Assembly: GCA_022361395.1 (NCBI GenBank)
Contig: JAKSAX010000424.1
Coordinates: 1-37,731 of the forward strand
Length of the DNA: 37,731 bases
Source of the DNA: Desulfobacterales bacterium
Lineage (GTDB): Bacteria; Desulfobacterota; Desulfobacteria; Desulfobacterales; Desulfobacteraceae
Direction: 5' to 3'
Shown: in pieces, positions 23,330 to 32,654 of the stretch
How positions within the stretch are numbered: position 1 is the first letter of the stretch
Layout of the letters: every line of letters starts with the position of its first letter
Made by a program: the position numbers and the translations under genes
The notes under the pieces: generated by a model
What the model saw: the letters and a program-made list of their open reading frames with translations, nothing else
Told to the model about the DNA's origin: nothing
The model's database searches: none

Positions 23330-24952
23330 TCAGTTTCCGTCCTTCCTGACCAGGGATAAAAATACAATGGGAATCATACCGGCGGCCACAAGGGTTAATG
23401 CCGGCAGTGCAGCCCTCTCCCATTCGCCTTCCGAGGTCAGTTCAAAAATTTTTACGGCTAGGGTATCCCAGCCAAAGGGCCTGAGCATAAGGGTAACCGG
23501 CATCTCCTTTATGATCTCTACCAGCACCAGAATACTGCCTGTAATTATCCCCCGCCGGATCAGGGGAAGGTGGACCTTTGTCAACAGTCCTAAACCTTTT
23601 ACCTTCATCAGCCTTGCCGCTTCGTCCATGGACGGGGTCAACCGGGTCATATTACTTTGAACCGGATTATATCCGGCGGTCAGGAACCGGATCATATAAC
23701 AGAGGGGGAGAAGGAAAAGGGATCCTTTCAGCAGCCCTGAAGTAATATCGAAACCTGCAAAACCAAGGGAAGCAACAAGAGCGTTGTCCGCCCGGGAAAT
23801 GACATTGATCATCCCGACAGCCAGCACGGTGCCGGGCAGGGCATACCCGGATAATGACAGTTTTGCGGCCATCCCTGTTTTCATATCCCTTGCTGTCCTG
23901 CCTGCATAGGCCAGAATCACAGCGACAATCATAGTAAAGCCGGTTCCCATCCCCCCCAGGGCAAAGGTATTTGCCAGCAGGCCCAGGTAGTGGCTTCCCA
24001 TTTCAACACCAAAAGATTCAACAGTCCATGCCATCAACTGCACCACAGGAACAACAAAGGCCAGGCAGAGGACCAGGGTACAGTATCCGGCAGCACACAG
24101 GGCCTGCTTCCTTCCGAGCCGTGTTCTGGGCATTGACCGGTGATGACCGGTGTTAAAGAACTGCTGCTTTCTTCTGAAATAAGACTCTGCCAGAAAAACC
24201 GCCAGCACAATCACCACCAGGATGCCGGCCAGCTGGGAAGCGGAATTGATTGAAAAAAATCCGTACCAGGCCTTGTAGACCCCGGTGGTAAACGTATCGT
24301 AATTAAACACGGAAACTGCACCGAAATCCGCAAGGGTCTCCATGAACACCAGGATAAGGCCGCCGAAAATCCAGGGCCTTGCCATGGGAATGGTTACATG
24401 GAACAGGGTGAACATCCGTCCGGCGTTCAGGGATTGGGAGGCTTCAATCATTGACCGCCCCATGGACCTGAACCCGCTGGACGCCATTAAAAACACATAG
24501 GGAAATATGGCCAGGGAGATCACCATGACCACTCCCCACGCCGACCGGATCTCAGGGAATACCGGGGCAAGGGCCGGCAGATGGCCGCGGAAAAAAGTCT
24601 GAACCGGTCCTGAAAAATCGAGCAGGCCCGTATAAATAAAGGCCATGACATAGGCGGGTATGGCCAGGGGTAGAAGTAAGAGCCGTTCAAACCAGCGCCG
24701 CCCCGGGAATTCGTAAAAAGAGGTCAGCCATGCCAGGGAGATCCCCAGCAGGGCCGTGGTAAAGATGACTCCTGCGACCAGCACGGCTGTATTTTTCAGC
24801 AAATCCGGCAGCACGTACTGCCGCAGGTGGGCCCAGATCTCATGATCTGCCTGAAACCCGGAGACCAGAATAAACAGAACCGGTGACAGGGTTATCAATG
24901 CGATGGTGCCGGCCAGGATAAAGCTGCGTTCTTTTTTCATTGATGGGATCAT
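23330..24952 (-). CDS. fbpB: Iron(III)-type ABC transporter permease (two fused permease halves)
   Basis: A 540-residue inner-membrane protein with about twelve helices and two binding-protein-dependent transport domains in tandem, as in FbpB/ThiP. The coupling-loop EAA-type motifs are visible as MIEASQSLNAGRMFTLFHVTIP in the first half, given here as MIEASQSLNAGR, and MDEAARLMKVKGLGLLTKVH in the second. It should move ferric iron or a related cation-anion complex with the ATPase downstream. No strong ribosome-binding site precedes the ATG; expression may be lowered by the hairpin between it and the binding-protein gene. Confidence 0.9.
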   Translation of the reverse strand: MIPSMKKERSFILAGTIALITLSPVLFILVSGFQADHEIWAHLRQYVLPDLLKNTAVLVAGVIFTTALLGISLAWLTSFYEFPGRRWFERLLLLPLAIPAYVMAFIYTGLLDFSGPVQTFFRGHLPALAPVFPEIRSAWGVVMVISLAIFPYVFLMASSGFRSMGRSMIEASQSLNAGRMFTLFHVTIPMARPWIFGGLILVFMETLADFGAVSVFNYDTFTTGVYKAWYGFFSINSASQLAGILVVIVLAVFLAESYFRRKQQFFNTGHHRSMPRTRLGRKQALCAAGYCTLVLCLAFVVPVVQLMAWTVESFGVEMGSHYLGLLANTFALGGMGTGFTMIVAVILAYAGRTARDMKTGMAAKLSLSGYALPGTVLAVGMINVISRADNALVASLGFAGFDITSGLLKGSLFLLPLCYMIRFLTAGYNPVQSNMTRLTPSMDEAARLMKVKGLGLLTKVHLPLIRRGIITGSILVLVEIIKEMPVTLMLRPFGWDTLAVKIFELTSEGEWERAALPALTLVAAGMIPIVFLSLVRKDGN

Positions 24953-24966
24953 TTTACAGGGCAGGC

Positions 24967-24994
24967 ACCGGTTGCCGGAGGTCAGGCAACCGGT
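24967..24994 (-). terminator. Intercistronic hairpin between binding protein and permease
   Basis: ACCGGTTGCC (24967-24976) and GGCAACCGGT (24985-24994) make a perfect 10-bp stem with an 8-base loop. It lies directly after the binding-protein gene on the minus strand and has no U-tract. Such hairpins commonly protect the upstream mRNA or partly terminate, giving more binding protein than permease. Confidence 0.7.
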
Positions 24995-25022
24995 GGTTTA
25001 AAAAGTTGGAACCGGTCAGGCG

Positions 25023-26024
25023 CTATTTATAACCGGCCATGTCCATGAGTTTAATGGCGTCAGCCTGAAGTTTGCCGGCCTGGGCAAGGTTGAGCTTGTT
25101 TTCCTTAAACGCCCCCCAGGCCCGGACATACTCATGGGGAGATACGCTCTCATTAACAGGATATTCCATGTTGGCATCCGCAAAGATCTTCTGGGCATCT
25201 GTCCCGGAAAGCCATTCGATAAACCGCCGGGCCTGGGCCTTGTTTTTCGAATGCGCCAGCACCCCGGCGCCGGATACGTTTACATGAACCCCTTTATCAG
25301 CCTGATCCGCCCAGAAAATACCCAGGGGAAGATCCGGATTCTTTTTCATCAGGCGGGCGTAATAATAGGTATTTACCACACCCACATCCCCCTGGCCTGC
25401 CGCAATGGCTTCAAGGACTTTTGTATCGCTGGAGTACGGCGGTGCCGCCAGGTTGTTTACCCAGCCTTCGACAACTTCCCTGGTTTTTTCTTCACCCAGG
25501 GTGGCGATGAGCATGGCCACCAGTGACTGATTATACACTTTTTTAGAGGTTCTCAGCAAAAGACGGTCTTTCCATGCCGGGGCTGCAAGGCCCTCATAGG
25601 TGGACAGGTCCTCTTTTTTCACCTTGCCTGTATTATAAACAAGGGTTCTTGCCCGGACTGAAAGGCCGAACCAGAGATTATCCGGATCCCTGTAATGGGA
25701 GGGGATATTTGCATCAAGCACTTCAGAGCTGACAGGAGCAAGCACCCCTTTTTGGGCGGCATGCCACAGGTTGCCCGCATCAACGGTCAGAAGAATATCC
25801 GCATCTGTATTTTCGCCTTCGGACAGGATTCTCTGAAGAAGAACCGCAGCTTTTCCTGTGATATATTTAACTTTCACCCCCTGCTCTTTCTCATATTTTT
25901 CGAACAGGTCTTTAATAAGGTGCTCTTTTCTGGCACTGTACACCACCAGCTCATTGTCTGCAGCATAGGCTGCACCGGAAAACATCACCATAAGGATTGT
26001 AAAGATAATCCCTGCTTTTTTCAT
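25023..26024 (-). CDS. fbpA: Iron(III)-type periplasmic binding protein
   Basis: A 333-residue exported protein with signal peptide MKKAGIIFTILMVMFSGAAYA. The mature part starts NELVVYSARKEHLIKDLFEKY and contains GLSVRARTLVYNT and the tyrosine cluster NTYYYARL used by FbpA-class proteins to bind ferric iron. It feeds the permease/ATPase pair. The start has AAGGAGCAG upstream. Relatives bind iron, thiamine or phosphonates, but the YY cluster and the YSAR opening favour iron. Confidence 0.9.
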   Translation of the reverse strand: MKKAGIIFTILMVMFSGAAYAADNELVVYSARKEHLIKDLFEKYEKEQGVKVKYITGKAAVLLQRILSEGENTDADILLTVDAGNLWHAAQKGVLAPVSSEVLDANIPSHYRDPDNLWFGLSVRARTLVYNTGKVKKEDLSTYEGLAAPAWKDRLLLRTSKKVYNQSLVAMLIATLGEEKTREVVEGWVNNLAAPPYSSDTKVLEAIAAGQGDVGVVNTYYYARLMKKNPDLPLGIFWADQADKGVHVNVSGAGVLAHSKNKAQARRFIEWLSGTDAQKIFADANMEYPVNESVSPHEYVRAWGAFKENKLNLAQAGKLQADAIKLMDMAGYK

Positions 26025-26077
26025 CGTACTGCTCCTTGTTTAAGGATATTAATAAACTTTGACAAAACTGAGATGGT

Positions 26078-26106
26078 TTTCTACAAAAGAATACTAAACT
26101 TGTCAA
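26078..26106 (-). promoter_or_regulatory. Sigma-70-type promoter of the iron transporter operon
   Basis: On the minus strand TTGACA (26101-26106) and TAGAAA (26078-26083) are 17 bases apart, 54 bp upstream of the binding-protein start. The -35 is perfect. A Fur box would be expected nearby; I did not find a convincing one. Confidence 0.55.
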
Positions 26107-26311
26107 GAATAAAGTTAGCACCCCAAAACATATACACCAGAGACGCCTTAAGTTAACATTCAAAACCATAGTATGACAGAACAACAAACATATTTTCTGC
26201 AGGCCGGAGAATAGATTTTCAACATCTGCTTGCTTCCGCAGCATCCATGTATTATTTTTTGATATTACGATTTCGGCAAATAATAATAAAATCCAGGTTT
26301 AACGCGGCCCT

Positions 26312-29300
26312 ATGATGCGAAAGATTTTACGGATATTTTTCCTGCTTGTCTTCTTTGCTCCGGGTATTACCCTTGCTGAAGATAACATCCTTGAAAAGGT
26401 AAGCCTCCAGCTTAAATGGTTTCACCAGTTTCAGTTTGCAGGGTATTATGCGGCCAGGGAACTGGGCTTTTACAAGGAGGCGGGCCTGGATGTAGACATT
26501 CTGGAAGGCGGGCCAAATGCAAAGGTATTAGACCTTGTAACCCGGGGGCACTCCCAGTTCGGCATCCTGGGTTCGGAGCTGTTATTCCACAGGGCCGGGG
26601 GAAATGATGTGGTGGTGCTTGCCCCGATCATGCAGCACTCAATCCGCACCCTCATTGTAAGAAGCGACAGGGAAATCACCTCCCTTCACTCCCTGACAGG
26701 CAAAACCATGATGCTCAATAAAAACGAAATGCCGGAATTCACCGCCATGTTTCTCAACGAAGGCATTGACATCAATTCTCTCAATATCCTCGGTAAAGAC
26801 AGAACCGCCAATAAGAAATTCATGGCCGGAGATGTTGACGCCATCAACGGCAGCATGGCAAACCAGCCCTATATATTTCAAAAGGAAAACGTCCCCTTCC
26901 ACCTGATCAAACCCATTACCTACGGCATTGATTTTTACGGGGACACCCTGTTTTCGACCTCTGCCCTGTTAAAGGAGAAACCGGACATGGTGGCGGCATT
27001 CATGGGGGCCAGTTTCAAAGGGTGGCAGTACGCATTTGATCACCCGGGGGAAATCGCGGATCTCATCCTCAGCAAATACTCCCGGAAAAAATCAAAAGCG
27101 CACCTGATGTTTGAACAGCAGCAGCTGAGAAACCTCATCCATCCGGATCTCGTGGAAATCGGCCATAACAACCCGGAACGGTGGCAGAGGATTGCAGATA
27201 CCTATATGACACTGAACCTTGTGGAAAAAGACTTCAGCCTGGACGGTTTTTTTTACGGGGATTACCAGAGGACAAGGCTGGCGGTCTGGATGCCCAGGGT
27301 GCTGTGGATACTTGCCCTTGTCTCAGTCCTGTTCACCCTTAACTTTCTGTGGAATTTCAGGCTGAGAAGGACGGTGAGAAAAATCACAGGAAAAATCCAG
27401 GAAAATGAAGAGAAGCTGAAAATCACCCTGAACTCCATCGGGGATGCCGTCATTGCAACGGATCTCTCAGGAAAGGTGACACGGATGAACCCCGTTGCCG
27501 AGCATTTGACGGGCTGGACTTTCAAGGAGGCCAAAGGGCTGCCCCTGACAGATATTTTCCGCATCATTCACACCCGGACAAGGGAGCCTGCCGGGAATCC
27601 GGTTGAAAAGGTGCTGGCCGGCGGCCAGGTCATCGGCCTTGCCAATCATACGGCCCTGATCTCAAAGGACGGAACCGAGTACCAGATTTCGGACTCCGGC
27701 GCCCCCATAAAAGACAGGCAGGGCAATACCATTGGCGTGGTGCTGGTGTTTCAGGACATGACAGAGGCGTACAAAACCCTTGAAACCTTAAAAACGAACG
27801 AACAAAAATTCAGAAGCTATATTACCAATGCCCCCCACGGGATTTTTGTCATTGATTCCGAAGGCAATTTCCTTGAGACCAACACCTCACTCTGCCGTAT
27901 ATCCGGGTATTCAGATCCGGAATTCTCAGCAATGACTCTCTGGGATATCCTGGCGGAACCGGAACATATACAGATCGCCCGGCTTGTCAAAGGGGCATTG
28001 GAGACAGGGGGCGCCCACGGAAAAACCCGCTTAATCACAGCAAACAGCCAAAGCATCGTCTGCGAGTTTGATTTTTCCAAAATCCCCGGTAACAGAATCC
28101 TGGGATTTGTCAATGACATCTCCCGCAGGCTGGCTGCGGAAACCGAGGCTGCCAGCCTGGAACGTTTTCCAAGGGAGAACCCCAACCCGGTTCTCAGGAT
28201 TTCACCGGAGTGCAAACTGCTCTACGCCAATAAGGGAAGCAGGGAACTGCTGACACACTGGGGCATCGACATCGGGGACCACATTCCGGACAACTGGAAA
28301 AAAAGGGTGACCGGTGTTCTGGACCGGAACCGGGCCGGCCAGTTTGAAGAGACATACGGCGGCAGGTGTGTTTCCCTTTTTGCCACCCCGGTTACCAGGA
28401 TGAACTATGTCAATATCTACGGCATGGACACCACTGCATTGAAAAAGGCGGAACAGGCCAAAGAGGGAATCATTGAAAACACCCCGGTCCCCATGGTCAT
28501 TGTAAACAACTCAGGCAAAATCATATCCTTTAACCGGAAATTCACGGCCAAATACGGTTATACCTCAGACGATATTGTCAGCAGAACCGCCAGGTGGAAA
28601 AATATTTATCCGGATCCCGGGTACAGGGAAAAAATAAACAGGGAGTGGCAGTCTGCCGCAGCCCGGTCCCTGGAAACCGGAAAAGTGGTGGAAGGGATCC
28701 TGTCGGAGATTGCCTGCAGGGACGGAAGCCGCGCCATTGTCGAATCAAGCATTATCAGCATGGACGAGGTCTCGCTCATCGTGATGGCCGATGTTACGGA
28801 GCAGCACAGGACCAGCCGTTTGCTGAAAGCCAGCGAATCAAAGTACAAGGAACTGGTTGAAGGCACCAATGACCTGATCACCAGTGTTGACGACTCAGGG
28901 AACTTTCTCTTTGTGAACAAAATGTCTGAAAAATTTATCGGCTCCGACCCTGAAAGCAGCATTGGCATATCTGCCTTTCAATTCATTCATCCGGATGACA
29001 GGAAAAAAACAGCAGCCTGGTTCAAAGCCTGTATCAAGAATCACATTCCGGGAAGCATGATAGAAAACAGGCAGGTCAACTCCCGGACCGGGGAGATCTT
29101 TCACATGCTTTGGACCTGCAATTTTCATTATGATGAGCAGGGCAGCCTGAAAAACGTGAACAGCGTGGCCCGGGATATTACCCAGAGAAAACGGTATGAA
29201 GACGGGCTTAAAAAAATCGCCCTTGAAAAACCCTATGAATCAGGCCGGCAATTTTTCAATACAGTGGTGACCCAGCTGGCCCAGATCCTCGGAGCGGATT

Positions 29301-31228
29301 ACACCATGATCGGCGAAGTCGTCTCTCATCCCAAAAAGATTAAAACCCTTTCCCTTTATGCGGATGGACAGATAGAAGCGAACCTCGAATATGAACTGGC
29401 CCACACCCCGTGTGAGAATGTCGTGGGAAAATCCATATGCACATACAAACACGGGGTTGCCAGGCTGTTTCCCAAAGATGTACTGCTGGAGCAGATGGGA
29501 GTCGAAGGCTATGTGGGCGCCCCCCTGTTTGATTCCCAGAAAAATGCCATTGGCCTTTTGGCGGCCTTATACAGAAAACCGGTTGAAGATATCAGCTTTG
29601 CCGCATCCTTTTTACAATTGGTTGCCTCACGGACAGCAGCGGAAATGGAACGGAGCAGGGTCGAGAAAGCCCTCAGGGAAAGTGAAAAGCGTTTCCGGGA
29701 TATATCCATGGGCATGGCGGACTGGATCTGGGAGATTGATGAGGCCTTGAATTTCACCTATGTTTCCCAAAGCGTAAAAAAAGTGCTTGGGTACCGGCCC
29801 GAAGAGATGCTGGGAAAATCGCCGTTCGAATTCATGGCTGAAGCAGACGGCAGCAATGCACGAACCTTGATGACCCGGATTGCAGGGAAAAAGAAAAGAC
29901 TAAAAGATGTTGAACATTGGTATACAGGCAAGCAGGGCAACCGGGTCTGCCTCCTTGAAAACGGAATTCCCGTTTTTGACGACGCGTACAACTTAAAGGG
30001 CTATCGCGGTGTAAATAAAAACATTACCCCCCAGAAGATTCTTGAGGCTGAGAAAGCAGAGGCAGAGCGTCATCTGCAGCAGGCCCTGAAAATGGAAGCT
30101 GTGGGTACGATTTCAGGCGGCATCGCCCACGACTTCAACAATATTCTGGGCATTATTATCGGTAACACGGAACTGGCCATGGATGATATACCCGAGTGGA
30201 ACCGTGCCAGGATGAATCTGAACGAAATCAGGACAGCCAGTCTCAGGGCCAGGGATGTGGTAAAACAGCTGCTCAGTTTCAGCCGTAAAACAGAACAGAC
30301 CAAAAAACCCCTGACCCTCCAGCCCATTATTGAAGAGTCCGTAAAACTGCTGAGAGCCTCTATTCCCGCTTCAATAGAGATAGAGGTGGATATCAGCCGG
30401 GAAACCGGAACCATTGAGGCAGACCAGACACAGATTCATCAGGTGCTGATCAACCTGTGCACAAATGCGGCCCATGCCATGGATAAAAACGGCGGCACCT
30501 TGACCATTCAACTCTCCGAAGTGGAACTGGACGGCCTGGCCGTTGGACAATTTCAGGAAATCCGGGCCGGCCGGTATGCCCGGTTAACCATCTCCGATAC
30601 CGGCCATGGTATAACCCCTGACCTGAAAGCCAAAATATTCGACCCTTACTTTACCACCAAAGAGATCGGGAAAGGAACGGGAATGGGGCTTGCCGTGGTC
30701 ATCGGCATTGTTAAAAGCCATAACGGGGATATCAGCGTACACAGTGAACCCGGAAAAGGAAGCACCTTTAATGTCCTGCTGCCCCTGATAGGCAAAAAAG
30801 AGAGGCCGGGAGCCACGGATACACCGGCAATACCAAAGGGTGAGGGACGCATCTTCTTTATTGATGATGAGCCGGCCATGGTTAAGATGGGTGCCGGAAT
30901 CCTCGAACGGATCGGCTATCGGGTGGACACGGAGACAGCGCCTCTAAGGGCTCTGGAAAAAATCAGGTCAAATCCCTTTGGGTTTGACCTGGTCATCACT
31001 GATATGACCATGCCGGAGCTCACCGGGGACCACCTTGCCCGGGAAATCCTCAGGATCAATCCTCAGCTGCCCATCATCATCTGCTCCGGATTCAGCAGCA
31101 AAATGGATCAGGAACGGGCCAGGGAAATAGGTATTGAAAGATACATAGACAAGCCCCTGAACAAAAACGAGATGGCCAGGGCTGTTTACGAGGTGCTTTC
31201 AAAACGAAAGATAGATACGGAGTTTTAA
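26312..31228 (+). CDS. Giant hybrid histidine kinase with fused NMT1-type binding domain
   Basis: A 1638-residue membrane sensor. A signal peptide (1-22) is followed by an NMT1/THI5-type periplasmic binding domain (about 28-320; LQLKWFHQFQFAGYYAAREL, GFYKEAGLDVDILEGGPNA). One membrane helix is near 326-348. PAS domains start near 369, 499, 615 (degenerate), 716 and 842; a GAF domain spans about 975-1115; a sixth PAS starts near 1126. HisKA carries H1273 in GGIAHDFNNIL, followed by the ATP-binding domain (DTGHGITP, GKGTGMGLAVV) and a receiver from about 1513 with D1564 in VITDMTMP. NMT1-type domains bind pyrimidine-like or sulfonate ligands in transporters. The HD gene follows three bases after its stop. 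There is no strong ribosome-binding site. Confidence 0.92.
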   Translation: MMRKILRIFFLLVFFAPGITLAEDNILEKVSLQLKWFHQFQFAGYYAARELGFYKEAGLDVDILEGGPNAKVLDLVTRGHSQFGILGSELLFHRAGGNDVVVLAPIMQHSIRTLIVRSDREITSLHSLTGKTMMLNKNEMPEFTAMFLNEGIDINSLNILGKDRTANKKFMAGDVDAINGSMANQPYIFQKENVPFHLIKPITYGIDFYGDTLFSTSALLKEKPDMVAAFMGASFKGWQYAFDHPGEIADLILSKYSRKKSKAHLMFEQQQLRNLIHPDLVEIGHNNPERWQRIADTYMTLNLVEKDFSLDGFFYGDYQRTRLAVWMPRVLWILALVSVLFTLNFLWNFRLRRTVRKITGKIQENEEKLKITLNSIGDAVIATDLSGKVTRMNPVAEHLTGWTFKEAKGLPLTDIFRIIHTRTREPAGNPVEKVLAGGQVIGLANHTALISKDGTEYQISDSGAPIKDRQGNTIGVVLVFQDMTEAYKTLETLKTNEQKFRSYITNAPHGIFVIDSEGNFLETNTSLCRISGYSDPEFSAMTLWDILAEPEHIQIARLVKGALETGGAHGKTRLITANSQSIVCEFDFSKIPGNRILGFVNDISRRLAAETEAASLERFPRENPNPVLRISPECKLLYANKGSRELLTHWGIDIGDHIPDNWKKRVTGVLDRNRAGQFEETYGGRCVSLFATPVTRMNYVNIYGMDTTALKKAEQAKEGIIENTPVPMVIVNNSGKIISFNRKFTAKYGYTSDDIVSRTARWKNIYPDPGYREKINREWQSAAARSLETGKVVEGILSEIACRDGSRAIVESSIISMDEVSLIVMADVTEQHRTSRLLKASESKYKELVEGTNDLITSVDDSGNFLFVNKMSEKFIGSDPESSIGISAFQFIHPDDRKKTAAWFKACIKNHIPGSMIENRQVNSRTGEIFHMLWTCNFHYDEQGSLKNVNSVARDITQRKRYEDGLKKIALEKPYESGRQFFNTVVTQLAQILGADYTMIGEVVSHPKKIKTLSLYADGQIEANLEYELAHTPCENVVGKSICTYKHGVARLFPKDVLLEQMGVEGYVGAPLFDSQKNAIGLLAALYRKPVEDISFAASFLQLVASRTAAEMERSRVEKALRESEKRFRDISMGMADWIWEIDEALNFTYVSQSVKKVLGYRPEEMLGKSPFEFMAEADGSNARTLMTRIAGKKKRLKDVEHWYTGKQGNRVCLLENGIPVFDDAYNLKGYRGVNKNITPQKILEAEKAEAERHLQQALKMEAVGTISGGIAHDFNNILGIIIGNTELAMDDIPEWNRARMNLNEIRTASLRARDVVKQLLSFSRKTEQTKKPLTLQPIIEESVKLLRASIPASIEIEVDISRETGTIEADQTQIHQVLINLCTNAAHAMDKNGGTLTIQLSEVELDGLAVGQFQEIRAGRYARLTISDTGHGITPDLKAKIFDPYFTTKEIGKGTGMGLAVVIGIVKSHNGDISVHSEPGKGSTFNVLLPLIGKKERPGATDTPAIPKGEGRIFFIDDEPAMVKMGAGILERIGYRVDTETAPLRALEKIRSNPFGFDLVITDMTMPELTGDHLAREILRINPQLPIIICSGFSSKMDQERAREIGIERYIDKPLNKNEMARAVYEVLSKRKIDTEF

Positions 31229-31231
31229 GGA

Positions 31232-31765
31232 ATGCCAACCTGGAATCAGGAAACATATATCAAAGCATGGAAATTCGCGGCCCGGGCCCATCTGGGCCAG
31301 ACGGTCCCGGGAAGTGATATTCCCTATCTCTTTCACATCGGTCTTGTGGCGGCAGAGGCCATGGGTGCGGCAACCTGTGAGGCGGTTGACAGCCCGGATC
31401 TCCTGGTCACCTGTGCGGTGCTTCACGATGTGATCGAGGATACGCCAAGTACCTATGAAGATATGCGGGCCGCCTTCGGCACTCAGGTTGCGGACGGTGT
31501 TCTGGCCCTGAGCAAACAAAAGGCATTGCCCACAAAAGAGGCGCAGATGAAGGACAGCCTGGACAGGATCCGGCAGCAGCCCGGGGAAATCTGGATGGTA
31601 AAGCTGTGCGACCGGATTACAAACCTCCTGCCTCCCCCGGCCCACTGGGACCGGACAAAAATACAGCAGTACAGGGATGAGGCCGGCCTGATACTGGAAA
31701 CGCTGGGAGGCGCAAGTCCCTACCTGTCAAAAAGGATGGCCCGTAAGATAAAAAATTATGGATGA
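31232..31765 (+). CDS. Small HD-domain protein resembling stand-alone (p)ppGpp hydrolases
   Basis: A 177-residue cytoplasmic protein, the size of Mesh1-type small alarmone hydrolases. It has AWKFAARAHLGQ, YLFHIGLVA, and LHDVIEDTPSTYEDMRAAFG, which fits the HDxxED pattern of the RelA/SpoT hydrolase domain, and the later VKLCDRITNLLPP. There is no synthetase, TGS or ACT part. The natural substrate may be ppGpp or another nucleotide. The start overlaps the end of the kinase operon: the stop lies three bases away and GGAG is nine bases upstream, so the two are very likely cotranslated. Confidence 0.78.
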   Translation: MPTWNQETYIKAWKFAARAHLGQTVPGSDIPYLFHIGLVAAEAMGAATCEAVDSPDLLVTCAVLHDVIEDTPSTYEDMRAAFGTQVADGVLALSKQKALPTKEAQMKDSLDRIRQQPGEIWMVKLCDRITNLLPPPAHWDRTKIQQYRDEAGLILETLGGASPYLSKRMARKIKNYG

Positions 31766-31910
31766 TACCTGTTTAGTCAGTAGCTGACCGGCCGGCCGCC
31801 CGGCATGGATCACTTATCCGCCCTGAAGCAGTCCAACAGAACAGCAGGCCCCTTTATCATGGGAAATTTATGTAACTGAGTCACTATAGATACGATACTG
31901 TCTCAGCTTC

Positions 31911-31943
31911 AAGTGTATCATTTTATACACTTTTTCTTATAAT
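31911..31943 (+). promoter_or_regulatory. Palindromic operator plus TATAAT box upstream of hemerythrin
   Basis: AAGTGTAT (31911-31918) and ATACACTT (31925-31932) are a perfect inverted repeat with a 6-base spacer, and TATAAT lies at 31938-31943. The repeat covers where a -35 box would be, as in a repressor or activator site. T residues after the right arm also allow a weak terminator reading. The 145 bp before it after the HD gene hold nothing else I can name. Confidence 0.5.
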
Positions 31944-31980
31944 CAGGGGGCAGTCCGGTAAATATAGGGGAACTTCACCA

Positions 31981-32067
31981 ATGGCACAGAACTTGTATTT
32001 TCAAAGCGCAGTTAAGCGCGATGTTGTTCGTCGCATTTGCAGTGAACCCACAACAGCAGGAGCATAA
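31981..32067 (+). CDS. Putative 28-residue leader peptide coupled to hemerythrin
   Basis: A 29-codon frame opening MAQNLYFQSAVKRDV and ending at a TAA one base before the hemerythrin ATG. It has its own AGGGGAA eight bases upstream of the ATG, better than many in the window. The peptide is basic and has one cysteine. Its position suggests a translational leader that opens the hemerythrin start or a small protein. Short length keeps confidence low. The NLYFQS string is a chance likeness to a protease tag. Confidence 0.35.
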   Translation: MAQNLYFQSAVKRDVVRRICSEPTTAGA

Positions 32068-32068
32068 A

Positions 32069-32497
32069 ATGAAAGAAATCACTTGGACCAAAGATTTATT
32101 TGTCGGGATAGAACTAATTGACGAACAGCACAAGATGCTGATAAGCCACCTCAACGACCTCAGCAGGGCATTGTCTTCACAGCAGGGGCCGGCAAAGATA
32201 GCATCCACCCTCAATTTCCTGATTGACTATACCCATTTTCATTTTACCGAAGAAGAGAAGCATATGAAGGCAAACGGGTGGCCGGAGCTGGAAAACCATA
32301 AAAAAATGCATGCCGCATTCAAGGCGACTCTGGCCAACCTTGAAGAGGACCTTGAGGAAGAAGGGGCGACACAGGCTCTTGCGGATTCAATTGACACCCT
32401 CCTGGTGAAATGGCTATTTGAACACATCAGTGAGGTGGATGTTGCTTTCGGACAATTCCTAAAAGAGAAAGGGGTGGAAATCCCCGAAGAGAAATAA
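32069..32497 (+). CDS. Bacteriohemerythrin
   Basis: A 142-residue single-domain hemerythrin with all seven iron ligands in place: H21, H58, E62, H77, H81, H119 and D124. It binds oxygen at a diiron site in the cytoplasm and in anaerobes is thought to scavenge or sense oxygen or nitric oxide. The ATG at 32069 follows AGGAGC; a longer frame from 32021 is unlikely because it has no site and crosses the leader frame. A hairpin follows the gene. The upstream palindrome and leader may control it. Confidence 0.93.
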   Translation: MKEITWTKDLFVGIELIDEQHKMLISHLNDLSRALSSQQGPAKIASTLNFLIDYTHFHFTEEEKHMKANGWPELENHKKMHAAFKATLANLEEDLEEEGATQALADSIDTLLVKWLFEHISEVDVAFGQFLKEKGVEIPEEK

Positions 32498-32511
32498 GAT
32501 TTCCAGGCAGT

Positions 32512-32541
32512 TGCAGGATGGCAATACGCTTCCATCCTGCA
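32512..32541 (+). terminator. Hairpin after hemerythrin
   Basis: TGCAGGATGG (32512-32521) pairs perfectly with CCATCCTGCA (32532-32541) around a 10-base loop. There is no U-tract. It lies 15 bases after the stop codon. Confidence 0.6.
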
Positions 32542-32654
32542 GCCGGCCGGAGATGCCTTTATGATTCACCCGGCATTAAGGATTTTCATTTATCCCCTAT
32601 GATGGTATAAGCTTGGCTTTAATACAAACTTAAGAAATCGTAAAAGGGGGTTTT

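Noticed and set aside
26025-26311. Fur box upstream of the iron transporter
   Set aside because: No stretch matches the 19-bp Fur consensus well enough by eye.
31981-32067. NLYFQS in the leader peptide as a sign of an engineered protease tag
   Set aside because: The surrounding DNA is ordinary, no vector sequence is seen, and a six-residue match can arise by chance.
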